From Candidatus Brevibacterium intestinigallinarum (GTDB lineage Bacteria > Actinomycetota > Actinomycetes > Actinomycetales > Brevibacteriaceae): a stretch of 6,526 nucleotides of DNA. A program made the translations under genes and the position numbers. This document shows, piece by piece, positions 1 through 5,451 of this stretch (position 1 is its first letter; each line of letters opens with the position of its first letter). The notes below the pieces were generated by a model. It saw nothing but the letters and a program-made list of their open reading frames with translations. It had not been told where the DNA came from and did no database searches. The stretch lies in the NCBI GenBank assembly GCA_019117325.1, contig DWZY01000113.1, forward strand, positions 1 to 6,526. Direction: 5' to 3'.

Positions 1-207
1 GCCGCGCGCTTCGCCCGCACCACAGCGAGCCGCGCTGCTGCCCCCGGGGGCGCAGTGGACTGGACCGAGGAGCGCCTCACCCGCGTCCTCGACGATGTCT
101 CCGATCGCGTGCCGGGCAAGGGTGAGCGCACGGACAGGGTCTTCAGCACGGCCCAGTCGACCGTCACCGTGGGTGCGCGCCAGGCGCGCCGCCTGCTGCG
201 CGGCTGA
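1..207 (+). CDS. 3' end of an unrecognised CDS (68 residues visible)
   Basis: Frame 1 is open from the window edge to TGA at 205-207, and its codons end mostly in G or C, as in the real genes downstream. The visible residues begin AARFARTTAS and end ARQARRLLRG. The stretch is rich in Ala and Arg, has no membrane segment, and includes an acidic run (DWTEERLTRVLDDVSDRV, near residues 20-37) that could form a helix. I do not recognise a family. The stop lies only 8 bases before the GTG of the next gene, which has no clear ribosome binding site of its own, so the two are probably co-transcribed and perhaps translationally coupled. The start lies outside the window. Another frame could be the coding one, but the codon pattern and the tight junction favour this frame. 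Confidence 0.6.
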   Translation, partial: AARFARTTASRAAAPGGAVDWTEERLTRVLDDVSDRVPGKGERTDRVFSTAQSTVTVGARQARRLLRG

Positions 208-215
208 CCCGGCCC

Positions 216-1358
216 GTGGCGGTCGCGCTCGACCGGCGCGGACTCATCGGCCTGCGGATCCTCGCGCAGGGACTCCTGGCGGAGAACCGGCTGGGCCGCG
301 ATGACGGCCCCGCGGGCGTCACGGACGTCGTCCGCGCCTTCGGCGCCCACCAGGGTCAGGACCTCCCGGGCGTCATCGCGTCCCTCGCCCTGCGCACAGG
401 TGGTCGGATCGACCCCGTCCTCGACGCCCTCACCGCGGGCGACGTCGTGCGGGGCTACCCGATGCGCGGCACCGTCTTCGCCGTCGCGGCCGCGGATCTG
501 CGCTGGATGACACAGCTGTGTGCGGGACCCGCGATCCGCGCGGCGACAGCACGCAGGCCGGGACTGGGCCTGGATGAGGCAGACGTCGAGACGGCCCGCA
601 GTGCGCTCGTGGCCGCGACCGCAGGACGGTCGGAGCCCGGCCGGGGAGAGGGAGTCCCGCGCGCGGAGCTCTTCGAGGTCTGGAACGCCGCGGGGATCGA
701 CACGACGGGCGGGCGCGGGTACCACTTGCTCGTCCACCTCATCTCGACCGGCACCGCCGTGTACGGCCCCTGGACCGGCACGGACACCGCCGTCGTCGAT
801 GCCGCATCCTGGCTGCCGTCCGGTTCCGGCCTCGACGAGCGTTTCAACAGTGACCGCACCGCAGCGACCGCTGAGCTGCTGCTGCGCTACCTCCACTCGC
901 ATGGACCCGCGACGCTGCGGGACTTCGCATGGTGGACGAAGCTCCCGCTCACCGCGATCCGCAGCGCCCTGCCGCTCATCGACGACCGACTCGAGACCGT
1001 CACGATCCCCGGCACGGACGAGCCCGCCTACCTGCGGCCCGGTCTCCTCGACGCGTACGCGGATGCGGAGCGGGCCGCGATGCGCGAGCTCCTGCTGCCC
1101 GGCTTCGATGAGCTCATGCTGGGCTACCCCGACCGGCTCGCGCTCATGGAGCCGCACGCCCACGACGCACTGGTGCCGGGCAACAACGGGGTCTTCAAGC
1201 GATCCGCGATCCGTCGGGGACAGGTCGTGGGGCTGTGGACACGGAAGGGACCGGCCGGACGCAGGACCCTGGTGCTGGACCCCGTCGCGCCGATCAGCCC
1301 GGTACAGGAGAAGCGCTTCGCGAAGCTCTTCGCGGCCTTCCCCTACACTGCACCCTGA
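216..1358 (+). CDS. Winged-helix HTH_42 (AlkZ/YcaQ superfamily) protein, putative DNA glycosylase
   Basis: This 380-residue protein has the block order of the HTH_42 (PF06224) superfamily, whose studied members AlkZ and YcaQ remove alkylated bases and unhook interstrand crosslinks. Seen in the sequence: an N-terminal helix with LGLRILAQGLL-like character (residues 10-21); the block GAHQGQDLPG (43-52), which aligns with the family's catalytic Q-x-Q motif, giving Q46 and Q48; RGYPMRGTVF (79-88), matching the conserved R-x5-RGT block; DFAWWT (236-241) of the winged-helix region; LPGFDELMLGYPDR (294-307); and NNGVFKRSAIRRGQVVGLW near 323-341, the typical C-terminal beta block. The length is normal for the family. 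The middle position of Q-x-Q is Gly rather than the usual aliphatic residue. The GTG start is chosen because the conserved N-terminal helix starts soon after it; no strong ribosome binding site precedes it. The next gene, a UvrA paralogue, follows after 28 bases. Family membership is firm. Glycosylase activity is inferred, since many members are untested. Confidence 0.85.
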   Translation: MAVALDRRGLIGLRILAQGLLAENRLGRDDGPAGVTDVVRAFGAHQGQDLPGVIASLALRTGGRIDPVLDALTAGDVVRGYPMRGTVFAVAAADLRWMTQLCAGPAIRAATARRPGLGLDEADVETARSALVAATAGRSEPGRGEGVPRAELFEVWNAAGIDTTGGRGYHLLVHLISTGTAVYGPWTGTDTAVVDAASWLPSGSGLDERFNSDRTAATAELLLRYLHSHGPATLRDFAWWTKLPLTAIRSALPLIDDRLETVTIPGTDEPAYLRPGLLDAYADAERAAMRELLLPGFDELMLGYPDRLALMEPHAHDALVPGNNGVFKRSAIRRGQVVGLWTRKGPAGRRTLVLDPVAPISPVQEKRFAKLFAAFPYTAP

Positions 1359-1374
1359 CCTCCGTCCCTCACTC

Positions 1375-1379
1375 AGGAG
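1375..1379 (+). promoter_or_regulatory. Ribosome binding site that fixes the UvrA-like start
   Basis: AGGAG lies 7 bases upstream of the GTG at 1387. The UvrA reading frame is also open far upstream, through the preceding gene, so this site decides the start. With it, the protein begins MAPENTSADAHDRIRVHGARENNL, which places the family's characteristic IRVxGARxxNL strand close to the N-terminus, as in other UvrA proteins. Confidence 0.85.
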
Positions 1380-1386
1380 AACCGCC

Positions 1387-3759
1387 GTGGCACCAGAGAA
1401 CACGTCCGCCGACGCGCACGATCGCATCCGGGTCCACGGGGCGCGGGAGAACAACCTGCAGGACGTGAGCGTCGCCCTGCCCAAGCGCCGCCTCACCGCG
1501 TTCACCGGAGTCTCCGGTTCGGGCAAGAGCTCGCTGGTGTTCGGAACGATCGCCGCGGAGTCCCAGCGGCTCATCAACGAGACGTACCCCGCCTTCGTGC
1601 AGGGCTTCATGCCCGCACTGGGCCGACCGGACGTCGACCGGCTCGAGGGCCTCACGACCGCGATCATCGTCGACCAGGAGCGCCTGGGATCGAACCCGCG
1701 CTCCACCGTGGGCACGGCGACGGACGCGAACGCCATGCTGCGCGTCCTCTTCTCCCGGATCGCGATCCCGCACCTCGGGGGACCGCAGGCGTACTCGTTC
1801 AACGTCGCGTCCGCCTCCGGTGCGGGCGCCGTCGAGCTCGAGCGGCCCGACGGGTCCGTCACGCGCGAGAAGCGGGAGTTCTCCATCGTGGGCGGCATGT
1901 GCCCGCGCTGCGAGGGGACGGGCACCAGCCATGACGTCGACCTCACCGCGCTCTACGACGACTCCCTGTCCCTGGACGACGGCGCGCTCACGATCCCGGG
2001 CTACAAGGCCGGCGGCTGGATGGTGCGGTTCTACACCGAATCCGGCCTGGTCCCCGGCGACCGGCCCATCCGCGAGTTCACGCGCAAGCAGATGGACGAC
2101 TTCCTCTGGAAGGAGCCCACGAAGATGAAGTTCCGGGGCATCAACTCCACTTACGAGGGGCTGGTGCCGCGGATCCGGAAGTCGATGTTCACGAAGGACC
2201 GCGAATCGATGCAGCCGCACATCCGCGAGTTCGTCGACCGCGCCTTCACGACCGTCGCCTGCCCGGACTGCGACGGCACCCGGCTGTCCGCTGCGACGCG
2301 GTCCTCGACGATCGGGGGCGTGTCGATCGCGGACGCATGCGCGTGGGAGATCAGCGCGCTGGCCGAGTGGGTGCGCGAGCTCGATGAGCCCTCGGTCGCG
2401 CCGCTGCTGACGGGACTGACGCAGCTGCTCGACTCCCTCGTCCACCTGGGACTGGGATATCTGTCCCTCGAGCGGCCGTCCGGATCGCTGTCCGGGGGAG
2501 AGGCCCAGCGGGTCAAGATGGTGCGACAGCTGGGATCCCCACTCACGGACGTCACCTACGTGTTCGACGAGCCCACGACGGGCCTGCACCCGCACGACAT
2601 CGCCCGCATGAACGAGCTCCTCCTGCAGCTGCGCGACAAGGGCAACACCGTCCTGGTCGTCGAGCACAAGCCGGAGACCATCGCGATCGCGGACCGGGTC
2701 GTCGACCTGGGTCCGGGCCCCGGCGCGGACGGGGGCCGCATCGTCTTCGAGGGCACGGTCGACGAGCTCGCGAGCGCCGACACGCCCACGGGACGCCATC
2801 TGCACGACCGGGTGCGGGTGAAGGAGCAGGTGCGCACGGCCTCGGGCGCGCTCGAAGTCAGGGGAGCGGACCTGCACAACCTGACCGGCGTCGATGTCGA
2901 CGTGCCCCGCGGCGTCCTCACGGCGGTGACCGGAGTCGCGGGGTCCGGGAAGAGCTCGCTCATCCACGGATCGCTGGCCGGCCGCGACGGCGTCGTCATC
3001 GTCGACCAGACCGCGATCCGCGGGTCCCGGCGCAGCAACCCCGCGACCTACACGGGCCTGCTCGAGCCCATCCGGAAGGCCTTCGCGAAGGCCAACGGGG
3101 TGAAGCCCGCGCTCTTCAGCCCCAACTCTGACGGCGCATGCCCCGCGTGCAAGGGCGCGGGCGTCATCTTCTCCGACATCCCCACGATGGCGGGGGTGAG
3201 CATCCCCTGCGAGGCGTGCGGCGGCGAACGGTTCCAGGAGTCCGTCCTCGAGCACCGGCTGGGGGAGAGGACGATCGCCGAGGTCCTGCGCATGTCTGCG
3301 GCCGAGGCCCTCGATTTCTTCGGGACCGGCGAGGCCCGCATCCCGGCGGCGGTGAAGATCCTCACCCGGCTGAATGACGTGGGACTGGGCTACATCGCCC
3401 TGGGGCAGCCGCTCACGACCCTGTCCGGTGGCGAGCGGCAGCGGCTCAAGCTGGCCGTCCGGATGGCCGAGGCCGGGGACGTCTACGTCCTCGACGAGCC
3501 GACGACCGGACTGCACCTGCAGGACGTCGAGGCGATGCTCGCGATGCTCGACCGGCTGGTGGACGCCGGCCGGACCGTCATCGTCATCGAGCACCACCAG
3601 GCGGTCATGGCCCACGCGGACTGGATCATCGACATGGGGCCGGGGGCCGGCCACGAGGGCGGCCGGGTCGTCTTCGAGGGCACACCCGCACAGCTCGTCG
3701 CGGACGGGTCCACACTGACCGGCCGCCATCTGGCCGCCTACGTGGATGCGGCGGACTGA
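1387..3759 (+). CDS. Short UvrA-like (UvrA2/DrrC type) double ABC ATPase without UvrB-binding domain
   Basis: This 790-residue protein has two UvrA-type ABC ATPase halves. Half 1: Walker A GVSGSGKSS (41-49), Q-loop VDQ with Q97, NPRSTVGT (103-110), signature LSGGEAQR (368-375), Walker B with D394-E395, and switch H427. Half 2: Walker A GVAGSGKSS (516-524), Q541, LSGGERQR (679-686), D703-E704 and H736. All key ATPase residues are present. The second-half zinc finger is intact as C585-x2-C588-x19-C608-x2-C611. In the first half only CPRC (172-175) and CPDC (292-295) remain. Canonical UvrA has about 940-1000 residues. Here the chain passes from LFSR (121-124) to YSFN (136-139), which are separated by the UvrB-binding domain in classical UvrA, so that domain is absent. 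This architecture is that of UvrA2 and of DrrC, the daunorubicin-resistance protein. It is expected to bind distorted or drug-bound DNA in the cytoplasm without recruiting UvrB in the usual way. It sits 28 bases after the HTH_42 gene. The substrate is unknown, and the chromosomal uvrA is presumably elsewhere. Confidence 0.93.
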   Translation: MAPENTSADAHDRIRVHGARENNLQDVSVALPKRRLTAFTGVSGSGKSSLVFGTIAAESQRLINETYPAFVQGFMPALGRPDVDRLEGLTTAIIVDQERLGSNPRSTVGTATDANAMLRVLFSRIAIPHLGGPQAYSFNVASASGAGAVELERPDGSVTREKREFSIVGGMCPRCEGTGTSHDVDLTALYDDSLSLDDGALTIPGYKAGGWMVRFYTESGLVPGDRPIREFTRKQMDDFLWKEPTKMKFRGINSTYEGLVPRIRKSMFTKDRESMQPHIREFVDRAFTTVACPDCDGTRLSAATRSSTIGGVSIADACAWEISALAEWVRELDEPSVAPLLTGLTQLLDSLVHLGLGYLSLERPSGSLSGGEAQRVKMVRQLGSPLTDVTYVFDEPTTGLHPHDIARMNELLLQLRDKGNTVLVVEHKPETIAIADRVVDLGPGPGADGGRIVFEGTVDELASADTPTGRHLHDRVRVKEQVRTASGALEVRGADLHNLTGVDVDVPRGVLTAVTGVAGSGKSSLIHGSLAGRDGVVIVDQTAIRGSRRSNPATYTGLLEPIRKAFAKANGVKPALFSPNSDGACPACKGAGVIFSDIPTMAGVSIPCEACGGERFQESVLEHRLGERTIAEVLRMSAAEALDFFGTGEARIPAAVKILTRLNDVGLGYIALGQPLTTLSGGERQRLKLAVRMAEAGDVYVLDEPTTGLHLQDVEAMLAMLDRLVDAGRTVIVIEHHQAVMAHADWIIDMGPGAGHEGGRVVFEGTPAQLVADGSTLTGRHLAAYVDAAD

Positions 3760-3799
3760 CGAGTCGGTTCTGACGGGTCTGGGACTGACGGGTCTCGGA
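3756..3799 (+). repeat. Three short tandem repeats across the UvrA-like stop codon
   Basis: Three near-copies of a 14-15 base unit lie head to tail: CTGACGAGTCGGTT (3756-3769), CTGACGGGTCTGGGA (3770-3784) and CTGACGGGTCTCGGA (3785-3799). The last two differ at one position. The first copy contains the TGA stop of the UvrA-like gene (3757-3759), so each later copy repeats a TGA. The likely origin is slippage duplication of the gene end. No function is evident. Confidence 0.6.
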
Positions 3800-3820
3800 C
3801 GGTCAGGCTCCGTCGAGACT
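3791..3820 (+). terminator. Candidate hairpin terminator of the HTH_42-UvrA unit
   Basis: GTCTCGGACGG (3792-3802) can pair with CCGTCGAGAC (3810-3819) around a 7-base loop. This gives a 10-bp stem with one bulged G, extendable by a G-U pair. It begins about 30 bases after the UvrA-like stop. There is no T-tract, which is common for actinobacterial hairpin terminators. The position at the end of a gene set and before a separate promoter region supports the call, but the stem is moderate in strength. Confidence 0.5.
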
Positions 3821-3860
3821 CCTCTGCGGGAACCCACACCGGATTCGGGCGCTCTGCGCT

Positions 3861-3889
3861 TCCGTCGACCGGGGTGCGTTCACTAGCGT
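3861..3889 (+). promoter_or_regulatory. Weak candidate promoter for the Rpf-like gene
   Basis: TAGCGT (3884-3889) fits the actinobacterial -10 form TAnnnT. Upstream at the expected distance there is only a poor -35 (TTCCGT near 3860-3865). It is the best -10 candidate between the preceding terminator and the gene, and it would give a leader of roughly 110 bases. The call rests on one short motif. Confidence 0.3.
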
Positions 3890-3893
3890 GCCA

Positions 3894-3922
3894 GGCGGCG
3901 CGGATCACGGTCCGCGCACGCC
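3894..3922 (+). other. GC-rich hairpin in the Rpf-like leader
   Basis: GGCG-GCGCGGA (3894-3904) pairs with TCCGCGC (3911-3917) and CGCC (3919-3922) around the loop TCACGG. This is an 11-bp stem with one bulged A. It would form at the very 5' end of a transcript begun from the TAGCGT box and might stabilise the mRNA. Such stems also arise by chance in GC-rich DNA. Confidence 0.4.
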
Positions 3923-3951
3923 GTGCACCGCACGACGTCGGACGACAGCGA

Positions 3952-3997
3952 GGAGCGCACCGGTCGGGGACATCCCGCCCCTGTGCTCCGAAGGAGA
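3952..3997 (+). promoter_or_regulatory. Leader hairpin and competing Shine-Dalgarno stem before the Rpf-like gene
   Basis: GGAGCGCA (3952-3959) can pair fully, with one G-U pair, with TGTGCTCC (3982-3989). The enclosed CGGG/CCCG (3965-3968 with 3974-3977) adds an inner stem. The same CTCC (3986-3989) can instead pair with GGAG of the ribosome binding site AAGGAGA (3991-3997) through a GAA triloop. The two pairings exclude each other, so the leader could switch between an open and a masked ribosome binding site. The pairings are seen directly. Regulation is inference. Confidence 0.35.
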
Positions 3998-4005
3998 ACG
4001 ACACC

Positions 4006-4464
4006 GTGAACACGACAGCGACTGCAACGACGCGCACCCGTCGGACGGGAGCCGGCGCACTGCGCCGCATCGGCCTGCTGGGAGGCGCCGGCGCGATCGC
4101 GCTGACCGGCATGACGGCGGGCCTGGGCGCCACTGCGCAGGCCGCCGATTCCGGCTCCGTGTGGGATCGCGTCGCCGAGTGCGAGTCCGGCGGCGACTGG
4201 GACATCAACACCGGCAACGGCTACTACGGCGGACTCCAGTTCTCGCTCCAGACATGGAAGGCGTTCGGCGGTGAGGGCATGCCGCACGAGGCGAGCCGGA
4301 CCGAGCAGATCCGCGTCGCGCAGAACACGCTCAAGGAGCAGGGCCCGGGGGCGTGGCCCGTCTGCAGCAAGGAGGCCGGACTCACGAAGGAGAACGGCCT
4401 CAAGGATGACGGCGGAGGCTCGGGCGGCGGCTCCAGCGACAAGCCGAAGCTGGGCGGCGCCTGA
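4006..4464 (+). CDS. Secreted Rpf-type transglycosylase-like protein
   Basis: This 152-residue protein has a signal peptide: basic residues (RTRR 10-13, RR 20-21), a hydrophobic core (22-42) and an AQA site giving likely cleavage after A46. The Rpf/transglycosylase-like domain (PF06737 type) covers about 49-120, with VWDRVAECESGGDW (52-65), YYGGLQFSLQTW (73-84) and GPGAWPVC (113-120). E60 corresponds to the catalytic Glu of resuscitation-promoting factors, and C59 and C120 to their disulfide pair. Such proteins cleave peptidoglycan and promote regrowth of resting actinobacterial cells. The tail (about 135-152) is Gly/Ser-rich and has no LysM or other wall-binding domain, so the protein may be released or only loosely held. 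The start is GTG 4006 because AAGGAGA lies 8 bases upstream and the signal peptide follows directly; the more distant GTG at 3874 would put non-secretory sequence in front. It is flanked by hairpin terminators on both sides and is therefore probably monocistronic. Confidence 0.92.
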   Translation: MNTTATATTRTRRTGAGALRRIGLLGGAGAIALTGMTAGLGATAQAADSGSVWDRVAECESGGDWDINTGNGYYGGLQFSLQTWKAFGGEGMPHEASRTEQIRVAQNTLKEQGPGAWPVCSKEAGLTKENGLKDDGGGSGGGSSDKPKLGGA

Positions 4465-4484
4465 CGCGCAGACCGCACAGCTGT

Positions 4485-4528
4485 CCGAGGGCGGTGACAG
4501 GGACGACAGTCCGTGTCGCCGCCCTCGG
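4485..4528 (+). terminator. Strong intrinsic hairpin terminator after the Rpf-like gene
   Basis: CCGAGGGCGGTGACA (4485-4499) pairs along its full 15 bases, with a single G-U pair, with TGTCGCCGCCCTCGG (4514-4528). Inside it GGAC (4501-4504) pairs with GTCC (4509-4512) across a GACA loop, beyond a G-G mismatch. It starts 20 bases after the stop codon. No T-tract follows. It is the most stable hairpin I found in the window and would also work from the other strand. Confidence 0.85.
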
Positions 4529-4620
4529 TGCATTCCGGGTCATGCCCTTCAGGATCGGCACGGTCAGACGTCAGCTGCTCAGCGTGCATGCGCTCGCGAG
4601 CCATACAGGCCGAACATCTT

Positions 4621-4634
4621 TTGAACACGTTCAA
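4621..4634 (+). promoter_or_regulatory. Perfect palindromic operator upstream of the TetR gene
   Basis: TTGAAC-AC-GTTCAA is a perfect 6-2-6 inverted repeat in an AT-rich patch 19 bases before the TetR start. Its layout fits TnnAACnnGTTnnA, the form reported for the mycobacterial TetR-family regulator KstR. That similarity concerns only the operator shape and does not identify this regulator. The left half TTGAAC also resembles a -35 box. Binding would block the promoter, so autorepression is the likely mode. Confidence 0.75.
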
Positions 4635-4641
4635 TTCTGTG

Positions 4642-4647
4642 TAGAGT
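4642..4647 (+). promoter_or_regulatory. -10 box for leaderless transcription of the TetR gene
   Basis: TAGAGT matches TAnnnT and is followed by exactly six bases (GGCAGC) and then ATG at 4654. That puts the transcription start on or next to the A of the start codon. No Shine-Dalgarno sequence is present in these bases. This is the usual arrangement of leaderless actinobacterial mRNAs. TTGAAC at 4621-4626 is a fair -35 box, but the 15-base spacing is short. Confidence 0.6.
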
Positions 4648-4653
4648 GGCAGC

Positions 4654-5451
4654 ATGAGCGGCACAGCGGACACAGCAGACGCCGACTCGTCAGTGGACAG
4701 CCCGCGACCGGCGACCAAGGCTCAGCGCACGCGCGCACTCGTGGCCGACACCGCACTGCGCCTGTTCCGCGAGCAGGGATACGCCGCCACCACGATGCGG
4801 GAGATCGCCCGGGAGGCGGGCGTCTCGACCGGGAACGCCTACTACCACTTCGACGGCAAGGACGCCCTCGTGCAGGAGCTCTACCGGCGGATCCAGGACG
4901 AGCACGCCGCGGCCGCGCGGGCAGAACTGGTCACGGGGGACTCGCTGGGAGACAACCTGCGGCGCGTCCTGCATGCGGGGATCACGGTCATGACGCCGTA
5001 CCACGCGTTCGGCGACACGCTGCTGTCGTCGGCCCTGCGCCCCGAGTCCGCGACGAGCCCGTTCTCCGAGGACTCGGACACCGCCCGACGCGCGGCCGTC
5101 GGGATCCTGCAGGAGGCGGTCGCACGATCCGCACGCACGCCGGGCGGGCGCGTGGGGGAGCGGCTGCCAGAGCTGCTGTGGCTCGCACACCTGGGCATCA
5201 CCCTGCACTGGGTTCTGGACCGCAGCGCCGGGCAGGCACGCACCCGCGCCCTCATCGACGGCGTCGCCCCACTCATCGCCCGGGTCGTCCAGCTGGCGCG
5301 CCTGCCGATCGGGAAGGGCCTGGCCGAGGACGCCGTCGCGCTCGTGGACCGGGTGCGCCCGACTGACGAGGATTCCCGGCACGACCCAGCGCATGACCCA
5401 GAAGTCGAACCATCTGAAGCTCCACCCGCAGACACGGAGGACCGCACATGA
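4654..5451 (+). CDS. TetR-family transcriptional regulator
   Basis: This 265-residue protein has an N-terminal TetR helix-turn-helix at about 22-72: KAQRTRALVADTALRLF (22-38), then GYAATTMREIAREAGVSTGN (42-61), then AYYHFDGKDALV (62-73), which contains the family's Y-x-HF-x2-K-x2-L pattern. A ligand-binding helical domain follows, with PYHAF, SPFSED and PELLWLAHLGITLHWVLDRS blocks. These occur in a common actinobacterial TetR group (the TetR_C_23-like type, from memory). The last 30 or so residues are acidic, Pro-rich and probably disordered, as is the first stretch before residue 20. The ATG is supported by the -10 box six bases upstream. The gene overlaps the following epimerase gene by ATGA, so the two form an operon, and the palindrome before it suggests self-control. 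The ligand is unknown; a substrate or product of the epimerase is a natural guess. Confidence 0.93.
   Translation: MSGTADTADADSSVDSPRPATKAQRTRALVADTALRLFREQGYAATTMREIAREAGVSTGNAYYHFDGKDALVQELYRRIQDEHAAAARAELVTGDSLGDNLRRVLHAGITVMTPYHAFGDTLLSSALRPESATSPFSEDSDTARRAAVGILQEAVARSARTPGGRVGERLPELLWLAHLGITLHWVLDRSAGQARTRALIDGVAPLIARVVQLARLPIGKGLAEDAVALVDRVRPTDEDSRHDPAHDPEVEPSEAPPADTEDRT

Noticed and set aside
520..1386. Upstream extension of the UvrA-like reading frame by 289 codons
   Set aside because: It overlaps the HTH_42 gene in another frame, its translation is a Ser/Arg/Pro-rich shadow, and AGGAG before GTG 1387 marks the true start.
1369..3837. 822-codon open frame on the - strand opposite the UvrA-like gene
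   Set aside because: Long antisense frames are expected opposite genes with almost only G/C-ending codons. Its translation shows no domain, while the + strand has complete UvrA motifs.
3820..3990. c-di-AMP (ydaO-type) riboswitch before the Rpf-like gene
   Set aside because: Known for Rpf genes in other actinobacteria, and GGGAACC at 3828-3834 looked promising, but the GGGTGAATC-like and GCTAACC-like blocks are missing.
3874..4005. Upstream GTG at 3874 as the start of the Rpf-like gene
   Set aside because: It would put 44 non-secretory residues before the signal peptide and has no ribosome binding site, while GTG 4006 has AAGGAGA at good spacing.
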